Below are positions 26,015 to 35,738 of a stretch of 64,000 bases of DNA, one piece after another. The translations under genes and the position numbers were made by a program. Where the stretch lies: positions 8,419,807 to 8,483,806 of the forward strand of contig NC_037601.1 of the NCBI RefSeq assembly GCF_003073045.1. The letters are read 5' to 3'. The notes beneath the pieces are model-generated. The model was not told the DNA's origin, searched no databases, and saw nothing but the letters and a program-made list of their open reading frames with translations. Numbering within the stretch: the stretch's first letter is position 1; every line of letters begins with the position of its first letter. Origin of the DNA: Pomacea canaliculata (taxonomy: Eukaryota; Mollusca; Gastropoda; Architaenioglossa; Ampullariidae).

Positions 26015-27266
26015 GTGTCACGATGTCCCGACAATGGGTTAGTCATTTCCCTGTCAGTCCCATCTTTTTTCTCTTTCCCACTAAATGTAGTCGTAGCGTG
26101 TAGATTGTAGAATGTAGCCTGGACTCGTGTGGCTGTTAAGGATGTAGTTATAACAAACTAAAATCTGACCCTAGGATGAAAAACACAAAACTGATGTCAA
26201 GTTTGTCAGGGGAGGTAAGAACAAAAGTCTAAGACACTTTACGCTTTCGAGTTTATCTCCCTTTTAATTACATCACTCTGTTAAATGGAGTTTTAAAGAA
26301 TACGAAACAATTTTTCTTTAATTTTTTAAATGTATATATATTGCGCAGATTTTCTCCAGATTGCACGTCCTGGGAATGGGTCTCGTTAAAAGATTTCTGA
26401 TAGTGTCATCTGATGCCAGCAACCAAGTAGAGCAACTGTCAAGTGCATCCTCACGTTTGTTCTTCTTGTATCAAAGTCGATGTAAAATAACCATGTGCAT
26501 CGCCTTGGAGCAATAAAGAAATTTCTGAGCTGAATTTTTAGTATGCTAAGCATGTAGAGTGAAAGTTAATTATATCTGGTATGATTGTTAATGACTAGTT
26601 TTAAAACTCAGTGCCATGTGAGTGTGAACTGTCATATTACTGACATGAACATTTTTCACCCAGCCTCTGACATAAAATACACAAAATACTGCCCACATTT
26701 CTAGCTCTATGGGCAGTATTTTGTGTATTTAAACATTTCTTTGAATTTTCTTTCCAACCTTGACAGATCTCTTTCACATACATCATTAAATATAACGACC
26801 ATTTCTCTAATAAATAGCTTCAGTCATTTTATTCTTCAGCAAAACAATGAGACAGTAGCCATTAGCCTGGGACTAAGTGGTGCACCTTTATTCAAAAGCA
26901 CTTGCATGACAAAATCTTGTACACTCCCATCAGGCTTTTATATAAAAAACTTGTTACATATTAATATTTATCTCTTTTTAAAAGTTACTATGTGTAAATA
27001 GCTTTACATTATGGTTGTCGACCATACCTCGACCAAATCTCTTTTACGAAGAAACAAGATTAAACTTCTTTGTATCAGCAAGCCAAACATTTATTTGATC
27101 ATAATTTAATTAATTTTATATTAGATAATAATTTTTGTTCAAAGCATCACAAAATGTCCTGTGAAAGCCACCTGCCTCACCCACTGGACTGGCTTTTGTT
27201 TTTGGGCTATTGCAGTGGTTCTTCTGGTTATAAGAGACCACAGACACAGAAGCCATGTCGGGACTA
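26015..27266. other. Spacer between PLA2 and choice-of-anchor I genes
   Basis: It should contain the last exon(s) of the phospholipase gene and the 3' UTR of the minus-strand gene, but no coding part was recognised. An 'ggagcaataaagaaa' at about 26508 could be a poly(A) site or the tail of a dispersed repeat. A perfect hairpin (26675-26730) is listed separately. Confidence 0.4.
26675..26730. repeat. Perfect 21-bp hairpin
   Basis: The arm 26675-26695 (aaatacacaaaatactgccc + a) is the exact reverse complement of 26710-26730, with a 14-base loop. It could be the core of a palindromic MITE or a small structured RNA. No other copy was noticed in the window. Confidence 0.75.
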
Positions 27267-30200
27267 TCAGGAGTCCAGCATCTTCCAAAAGGCAACGACA
27301 AGCATAACGAATAACACCAGCTCTCCTGCAAAGAAAATAGCAAAATGATTTAAAGACGTCTCTTCACGAAACCCACGATCTTTATTCTTCTCTTTATTCT
27401 TCTCTTAGTTTAAAACTTTGCAGGTCTTGTTGAACCAAAGTAAGAAGAGAAAGGTGCAAGCGTAAACAGGTAAGAGAAATAAGAAAAGATGTAAAAAAAA
27501 AAATGTACAGAGTTGGAGGTCGTATGTTTGTCATACCGTTAGGAAGAAACCTTGTGACACCATTCGTGACCTCGACTCTGAGAACTGACAATGTGCCGGA
27601 AACGGAACCAGAAACCATCAGGATAGGGAAGCCAGTTGGACTTTCCTCAGAGTTATAGAACCTGCCATCAGAATGTTTGCAGCAGTTGCGAGCTGAATAC
27701 TGGTTGCTTGATGTTATTGCCAAGAGTTCTAGCGTGTATTATTGTCCGCAGACAAAAAAAAAAAAAAGAGTTCCACTTCCGGTATGTGAGTAGCAGAATC
27801 TCAAACATAAAAGTAACTCGTTCTTTTATCCAGAGCTAAAGATCTGGCTCAAGTTAGTGAGCTTAATTCAGTACACTGGATGCTGCTGGTGCTGATGATG
27901 TCTATTAGAACAAATAGGTTTTGTTCCATAAATTTTCATTTTTCATCAAAGCAGGTAGTGCCTAACGTAAAGATTAAAACATAAAATATTACATCAAACA
28001 AAATAAAAACTAGTCGGTATCTCTGAGGAACACTCGTATCGAGGTCGAATGCCATAGCAACCTACCTGATGCTCTCTGGATCGATGGCGTGGAGTTGTTG
28101 GTCCTGGTACATTTGTTGCCATGACGACCCGCTGATCTTCGGGATTCCTTGTGTGTAGTAAGTCTCAAAACGAGGCTGCGTGACGTCACTCAGGCTGAAG
28201 ACAGCGATGGTGCCCGGACATTCGTTTCCGACGAAGATGAGGAGTCGGTCCTCCAACTTTCCGACAGCTATACTCTCTGTGTCTGGACCCTGGAGGGCGA
28301 GAAAGTCGCCATTGGAACAGCCGGGTCAATCAGTAGGGTGTGATGGACAGATCTCACACACACACACTTTATCTCACTTTGTTTAAGACATACTGTCTCA
28401 CACATACAGTCTCATCTCTTTCTCGCCTTTCTCGCACTCACTCTCTGTTCGTCCTTTTCTCATTTTAACTCTTTGTCTTTCTCTCTCACTCTATCTTTAT
28501 ATCCATGTTTATTTGTAGTATTCTTTACCTGGCTACTTGCATTTCACTTTGACGGGTTGACTATACTGTACCTGTAATTATGTCTACGTGCTTGACCTAC
28601 ATGTACTATTTCATATATATATAGCCACCTGTACAACTCTTTATCTACCTGTAATGCTCTTTATTACATACATAGCTACCTGTACTTCTCTATAGCTTGT
28701 CATACCTGTACTTCTTTATGAAAATGAAAACGCACCTCTTCCATAAACATTACTCCTAGCAACCTTTCCTTACCAGTACTATAATATATAACTACCTGTA
28801 CTCCTCTCTACCTACCTGTACTATGTACATAGCTACCTGCACTACTTTCGCTGGCTACCTGTACACACATCGCGCTCACCGTGTCTGCGGAGCAGGAGTC
28901 GAAGTCCTGCGAGACCTTGTGGCTGGCGTTGGTCATGCCGGCGTTGAAGAGGTCCGGTCTGACCTGGGCGAGCATGTCCTCCAGGATGCTGCCACTGTCG
29001 TAGACGAGTTCCATGTTGGGCAGGCTCCAGATGGAGAAGCTGCGACCGCCGAAAGTGTAGAAGCTGTGGTGGCGTCCATTGCTGTCCACTCCGTCTACAG
29101 TCGACAACATCAGTCTGCCTGCAACACGCACAGACACACATAAACAACCACAGTAGCGACGAACAAAGGATACATTAGAATTATTTCATTAGATGCAATA
29201 ACAAATCAACAACAGTTGTAACTTCCGGTCTACAGGTACATGCTCTAAGTACCTAACATTACTCGCTAACTGTAAACTTGAAGACAATCCTTAAGAACTA
29301 CTTTTGAGCTTGAGGACAACTTTGTTCATAACGCGAACGTTCGTAAGTAAAGGGATAGGAGTAGACTGTAGAATCAGGTAAGGGGAGGGAGAGAAGAGAG
29401 AATCAAGATGATTTCTCAAGAGCAATGTAGGTAAGAGAGGGCCTGGACCTAATTTGGTGTCGTTCCGGAGAGCTTGCCTCAGCTCACTGCTCACGTTGAG
29501 AGATAGTTGAGAATCTGCAAAGAAACAAAGAAATTTACGATCAAACATTTCTTACAGGAATGACCGTCAGACCGACCGCACCAGATTGTGGCTGACAAAC
29601 AAAAATAATCACAAAATGTCGCACAAGGAAACAGCAGGCAAGTGTTCACACCACGGGGTCAAGACGACCATAAACATGCGTGAAGAAGAGAGGACGACAG
29701 AGTGTCACCAGACTTTCTCAATGTATGCAAGAAAGTGTGATTAAGGACGCCACAGAACTGCAAGCTATCATAATTGATAATAATTAATTGATTATAGAGG
29801 TCACGTGCGTGCCTGTGTGCGCGTACCCACCGTTGAATTCCCGCCCCCTCCTCTGCTCCACGAAGCCCGGGATGACGTCATAGTCGGTCAAGCCGCCCTC
29901 GTTAGCCGTGAGGAGATAGTTTCGGCCCTCCCAGCTAGCTAAAGCCATTCCACCCGGCATGTACATGCCATACAGTGGCCACGGCTCGATGTGAATGCCT
30001 GTTACATAAACACCCGCAAATGGCTGATTTCATCATCATCTTCATCATCATCATCATCTGCTAATTTGGATGGTATCTGATATTTACCAGCATTTACCTC
30101 CATGGAGTAACCTGTGCCTGCTATATCATATTGTCATTTTCGCTTTGCCACCTGTAGTAATATCTCACTCCGCCATACAGACCGACTAGGTGACGTACCG

Positions 30201-32601
30201 CCATCCCTGTCGCTAGGATCCAGGCGTGACGTACTCCAAGATTTGAATCCCAGGCCGTAGAGGGCAGTGATGCTGTTGTGCCACAAGTCCACCACCGCCA
30301 CTGCGTTGTTCTCCTGTAAACGTGTTTACTGCTCTGTTACCATGAACGATTCTGCTGTATTTTCACCGTTACTCATATGTAGAATGAAGTATACCTTACT
30401 CGCATGTAGAGTGACGTATAAATTACTCACCTGGAGACTGACGTACACAGTGACCTCGTCATCACTGAGCACCGCGTTCTCAGGCTCCAGGTTGCGGCTG
30501 AAACCTGTCCTGCGATACGGCCACCGCACACCTTTCGCCGACAGCTCATTGAACCTGACCCCACGAGACAAGAGTTTGTATTCTAACATGTATAAAATAC
30601 ACGAGTTCTACAGCTCACTCTACCTTCCTTACAAATACTTCAAACGATGGTTTTGTTATCTTGAAAGACATTTTGAAGATTTAGTTTGAAACTATGGAGG
30701 TGCGGGCGTGTGCGGACGTTTCACCGACGGACGTTTCACCGACGGACTGCTGGTCGAATTCTGCACTAGCAGGAGTGTGGACAGACAGACATACAGACAG
30801 ACCACTGACTGACAGACCGACAGACAAGGACAGCAAGGATTCCTCAGGCAGAGAGTTGAACGCGGGGTCATTTCCTGCACTAATTTTGAGCCAAGGGAGA
30901 GCATGCAGCATTGGTGTGCACCAGAACGAATGGAGTTGTGGGACTTTGTGAAGCTAGTTAATGTAGGTAAAACAAAATAATGAAGAAACATTTTAGTAGG
31001 AGTAAGAGAGTATGACAAATGGAGCTGATCTTACAGCCTGTCCGCTTCTGTAAACAAAGCTCACCAGCAAATAACTGATACTTCTTATTTTCTCATTGTG
31101 TTAGTCCATGCATCCTTCACCTTCACCTTTTCTATAACTTACAGATGCCTGACATGATGTGAATTTTTCTGTCTCTCTCTCTCTCACACACTCACCACAT
31201 ACTCTCCTTAACATTAAGTCTGTATATTCATCAACATTACAACATGACTATCGTTAGTGTCATCCCTGTCTCCACCTGTTGTCAAACTGAGTGAAGTTGA
31301 GGACGATGACGGATGGTGGATTCTCGAGGCCCCGGGGGAAGCGCAGGAGGGCGATCTCGCCGAGTGGGTCCACAGGTTGTCCGCGCTGTAAGTACGGTTC
31401 GTTTTCCATCGTCACGATGATTACTGTGCAGCCCCGGTTCACCAACGCCCTCGCTGGCTGGCCTCGCACTGTCACACACACATCACCGCTAGTCTCACTG
31501 ACTACCTGATAAAACACCTGGGTAGCGCCGCAGTCTCGAGTAAATACTAGTATTATACCAGCCTGTCTAGGAAAACAAAAAGTAGGACTGTTTAAAGCCT
31601 CACTGTCAAGCAGACAACAGGATTGTATAAAACCTTTCTGTCAAGCAAAAAATGATTTTAACTCCATTGTCCAGTTTTTCACCTGTCCACCTTGGAGTCA
31701 AAGGAAGCGTTGTTAAGGTCTAATGCCAAAACTAGACAAACTTCACTGTTTCACCTCTCTCTTTCTCTCTCTCACACACACACACTCCTTATAACTCTCT
31801 TTAACTTCTTCTCTCGCCATGCACGCCGTGCACACTTGACTACAGGCAGGACGTGAAGTCGCCATCTTACGTACGTGTCACGTTCTGAAGCTGCCTCATC
31901 GTGCCATCGAAGTGCTGGTAGACCAGGACTCCTCCCAAAGTCACATTCCACGTCTGTCGGTAAGTCACGATCACCATTTCCTGGCAAACCGCCACGTCAG
32001 TCAGCTTGAGGCCCGGGTATGGCACCTGGTACACGGGCGCGAGCGTGAGAGGGTCAAGGTTCACCCTGAGGACGTGCAGCATGGTGTCACCTGCAAACAG
32101 GTTCGACGTCGCGTAAAGGTCGCTGCTAACTTTGGCTGGTCCTAGTATAGAATCGTCTAATATCAGGTTGTTATAGACAGGTGTGACATAACCTTGGTAC
32201 CGTCCAGTCTAACATCACCTTGTCACAGACAGCTCGAGCACCAAGAGAACATCTCTCAACGACACGAGGTCAAATTTGCTGTTTGCACCTGTGGCGGGCC
32301 TTTTGATGTATCGTCACCCCTGGGGTGAAGGGGAAGTGGGTACCAAGTGTTGGTATCGTCTGTTTCTCTATTATAAATACTTTAATTATTTAATTTCACA
32401 CATACCGACAGTGTATATCAGTCCGCTCTCGACGTCATACACAAAGCGATGCACCGCGTTGTCATCAAAGCTGTTGGGAGGGCCGCCGGTTTCCATGGTG
32501 TTGGACAGGTAGACTGTGGTCAGGTGACTAAGGCGCACCTGGAAGGCCACACACTGGGCCAACAGCATGCAAAGGGAGGTGATCATCAGGGTAGACTGCA
32601 T
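27267..32601 (-). CDS. Choice-of-anchor I family cell-surface glycoprotein (mesenchyme-specific glycoprotein-like)
   Basis: Eleven minus-strand exons join in phase to 574 residues: 32406-32601, 31875-32090, 31276-31468, 30431-30554, 30199-30313, 29831-29998, 29449-29514, 28880-29118, 28066-28289, 27537-27661, 27267-27325. The start MQSTLMITSLCMLLAQCVA is a signal peptide, and a 5' UTR exon seems to reach 32632. The body is a beta-propeller-like domain with family landmarks: GCTVIIVTMENEPYL, FSRNLEPENAVLSDD, LDPSDRD, YLLTANEGGLTDYD, TKLGRLMLS, FYTFGGRSFSIW and a final SPTGFPILMVSGSVSGTLSV. The last exon gives the hydrophobic tail ELVLFVMLVVAFWKM, fitting a GPI-anchor signal or membrane tail. 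In echinoderms relatives occur on mesenchyme and biomineralising cells; the function here is inferred. Donor GTCCAG of the 66-bp exon is weak, but the join restores the conserved motif. Confidence 0.9.
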
Positions 32602-32639
32602 GATCGCTGCTTGACTGACGATGCCGACTTGTGCTGAAA

Positions 32640-32694
32640 CATTATCGCAAAAACAAACAAACAAACAAACAAACAAACAAACAAACAAACAAAC
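32640..32694 (+). repeat. (ACAA)n microsatellite
   Basis: About eleven ACAA units next to the presumed 5' UTR exon of the choice-of-anchor I gene. A second (ACAA)n lies at 49371-49446. Confidence 0.95.
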
Positions 32695-32745
32695 ATCAAA
32701 CGATTTTTTTACGCAAACGAAAAAAAAAAATGTAACCTGTCTACC

Positions 32746-32780
32746 GTTGACTATCACAGCGCCCTGACATCCGATCCCAT
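32746..32780. repeat. 35-bp direct repeat upstream of choice-of-anchor I gene, copy 1
   Basis: The block from gttgactatcacagc to ccgatcccat recurs at 34052-34085 in the same orientation with one base missing. On the minus strand copy 1 lies in an open frame reading GIGCQGAVIVN. Together with the relic exon at 33.2-33.5 kb this points to an old local duplication. Confidence 0.8.
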
Positions 32781-33183
32781 TGATGATAACTTCAGTACCG
32801 CCATCTTGATGTTTTACCATGCTTACCGTATTTATTATACATATACACATATGCTCTCATAATACTTCATTTTCCATGTTCTATACTGCTACATATCTGC
32901 CTCCTGTCAGCTCCGATATGTGTGACTTTGTTGTCATCTGTGAGTTTTTTCTGTTGTTATTTGTTATTTTCACAACGTGTGCTTTTATTTGTTATTGAAT
33001 ACGAATAGCTAAATGGAAAAGTTGTTTCACTGGGGGAGGATCACTCATTAAAAGCTTGTACTTTTGTTAGCACGCCGTCTGCTCTAAAGTAAATAAAGTT
33101 TCGATGATTAAAAAAAGAAATAATTAAAGACTTTCGTACATGATTTGCCATAAATACATTCATATACTTACAGAACTGTCAAT

Positions 33184-33500
33184 TCACACTATCCTCCAGC
33201 AAGGCAAATAACCGTTTAACATCAGCTCCTCCAGTCCGCGTCCTCTAGTGGAGGTGGTAACCAAGGCAACAGTAAGATGCAGAGATGGACACAGGCTGAC
33301 CAAGTCTTCAAAGTTGAGAACTATGTGTGAGGTCTGCAGAACTCGATGTGTTCCCCAAGAGGTCTGAGAGGTCTGAGATGCTGAGAGGTGTGAGCTGCCC
33401 ACACATGCACTGACCCAGCTGCATATCTGCTGACCCCAGGGTCACCGACGAGACAAGACAGGGTGTCACCTTACTCCTTGCACAATGTTCTTGTCGCACT
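33184..33500 (-). pseudogene. Relic exon of a choice-of-anchor I paralogue
   Basis: The minus strand gives HIVLNFEDLVSLCPSLH, then VALVTTSTRG, in one frame and LSISDLSDLLGN in another. Both resemble the segment of this family that follows the first propeller strand (in relatives ...LHVISISDL... then ...DVEVCGDYVAVA...), equivalent to exon 31875-32090 of the intact gene. The pieces lie in different frames, so this is a decayed copy, about 0.6 kb upstream of the intact gene on the same strand. Similarity is moderate and was judged by eye. Confidence 0.4.
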
Positions 33501-34051
33501 CCGCTGTCTTGTGTTTCCAGTCCCTTCTCATTAGCTGTTAACTGGTTCCAGATTTGTCATATCCCTAAAAGCAGCCCTGTGTCGCAAAACCTGATATGCG
33601 TGTGAGCGATGAGGTCTCCCTCCCCCTTTCCTATCAGTGATGCGGTGATGGGGTCACGTGACGGCATAGGGGTGATGCTCTCTGATACTATGTCTCTGAT
33701 TCTGGACAAAACTGTACTTAGTGACTCGTGTGGGTGTACTTACATGTATGTAACCTGTCTACAAATGTGTATCTCCCCTTAAATCATAGTTCTAACATAC
33801 TGGAGATACTTTTCACCTCCGAGATATTGTATATTCAGAGCAGCATCTCAACAGTAGTTGACGACAAAAAGTGTATATCTGCCCAACATTAAATTATAAA
33901 TATCCCCTTTCTCACACATTATTTGTGACTTCCTTGCATTCTTCTGAAAATTGAGGATGGCTGATGAGTTTTCCTTCCTGTAAATTATCAATCATGTAAC
34001 TTCTCAGTGTCACTCACCTTTGAGCACCGATCAGCAACTCCACTAGTCTCT

Positions 34052-34085
34052 GTTGACTATCACAGCCCCTGACATCCGATCCCAT
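34052..34085. repeat. 35-bp direct repeat, copy 2
   Basis: Second copy of the block at 32746-32780, lacking one C. Confidence 0.8.
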
Positions 34086-34099
34086 CGCAGGGTAAAGGC

Positions 34100-34990
34100 A
34101 CTTTCTGGGACAAAAACTATCTACTCATAGCACGCGGGGTCCTGCACTCACTCATTCACACATACAGTCTCACACATTATTTTCAGGACAGTTTACCGAC
34201 AGCAGACGTAAAGACAGAATGAAGCTGCAGGTGGAAGGCAAGGAGAAAAGAGAAGGGGTGGGTGGGTCAGCGTGGCAAAGACAACATGTAGCAACTACAT
34301 AGAAACCTGTAACCTGTCTAAAGAAACATATAGCACCTACTCATAAACATGTAGCGACTATACAGAAACATGTAGTAGGTCAACAAACATGTGACAAGGG
34401 TTATGAAACTGAGTGCTGAATTCTACTATGGGTACTATGCCTGCAACTACACCACTACAGCGACTATGTTTACCACTACTGTAACTATTATGATACTATG
34501 GCTGCTATGGCGGCTACTGTAGCTACTATCATAACATTTAAAAAATAACATCTCAAAAACAAGCCACCGCTGTACAAATCACACAGGATTCAAGCAGGTC
34601 ATCTTCTCCCACGGCAAGGTGACCCTATACCTTATAAAATGTCACGTGACTATACAACATTCGTTCGGTCACTGACATCGCATGATCATTAAAGTCAATC
34701 AATTATAAATAAAAATTGAAAAGCAAAGTCTTTATGTAGGACGGCCAGCACAACCACCTGTCTTCTGGATTTGTGCTTGGGTTATCTTCTTTCTTTGGGT
34801 TTTTTTTTTTTTTTTTTTTTTTGGGGGGGGGGGCATTTTTGACAATTCCTAGTATTATTACTTGTTATAAAAATAACGGGCATGACATAGTGATCCAGTT
34901 TATAAAAAGTTAAAATATTGTATCCTGATTTAGGAAAGACGGAATTCTTATCTTCGTTCTTGGCACGTGAGAAGTCAACAGGTGTAGCAT
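34100..34990. other. Non-coding spacer with tandem-like and poly(T) tracts
   Basis: A loose tandem of 'acatgtagc.actac' units spans about 34285-34400, followed by a ctactatg-rich stretch. A long T/G homopolymer run sits at 34800-34832. No coding sequence was seen. Confidence 0.5.
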
Positions 34991-35003
34991 GTTCCAGTCC
35001 TTT

Positions 35004-35059
35004 TATATAAGGTCTGATGTAATGTCTGGTATTTACCAGCCGGGCCCTCAATAAGTAAG
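35004..35059 (+). promoter_or_regulatory. TATA promoter and non-coding exon 1 of helix-repeat gene 1
   Basis: TATATAA at 35004-35010 is followed about 50 bases on by a donor (AAG|GTAAGAA at 35060). The block from 'cacgtgagaagtcaacagg' through the donor is clearly related to 48508-48593 upstream of gene 4, which shows conserved promoter plus non-coding exon. The transcript would splice to an acceptor just before the coding exon at 35739 (ttggttgcag at 35701-35710). Confidence 0.65.
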
Positions 35060-35738
35060 GTAAGAATGGGGACACAGACATGGCAGAATACTTTGTTTTT
35101 ACTTACTAATAAACAGCATGTCTGGTAATGCGGTCACAGCTTTAGTACGCCTCCTAAATACTACCAATAAACAGACAGACAATATTGGTTGTGTTCAGAA
35201 AACATTGCAGCTGTAAGAAAACATTGCAGCTGTCTGTAAAAGAATTCCGATGACAGCCTGAGAGGGTCTGTGCTGTTTGTACCGGCGATTATCACACCAT
35301 TTCATCGTCTTTGACGATCTGATCTGATCAGACGACAGGAAGCAAGACTGATAAGGATTCAAACTTTTCTCAGCTGTTGGTCGTTAACATCAAGTCACGT
35401 GGGACCGTCATAATTTTGTTAATGACTATCTACACTAATCCACTCTGCTTTGTATTGATAGTGTGGATGAAATATATTGCAGAATTAGGAAGGGAAAAGC
35501 TAGTTGGTAGAGGGAGAGACACATTTCTAAAAAGAACTAGTTCAAGAATCATGGCTACTTCCGATGAAGGTTGTTTTAGGTGACAGGGGACGTACATGAC
35601 AACTGAGAGGATTTGACATACAAACACGATTATTTATTTTGAACCCAATGAAAATTGTAGTCACAATGAAAGGAAACGAAGAGCAGGATTTTTTCCGGTT
35701 TTGGTTGCAGATCTCACCTGATCTCATCATATCTCACC

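Noticed and set aside
27394-27536. Continuation of the choice-of-anchor I frame past the donor at 27536
   Set aside because: It is T-run-driven; splicing at AACG|GTATGA to the exon at 27325 gives a much better C-terminus.
28808-29147. Long plus-strand ORF at 28823-29143 and a second minus frame
   Set aside because: Shadows of the 28880-29118 coding exon of the minus-strand surface-protein gene.
34782-35081. Minus-strand ORF ending in poly-Lys
   Set aside because: Runs through a poly(T) tract and overlaps the gene 1 promoter; no domain.
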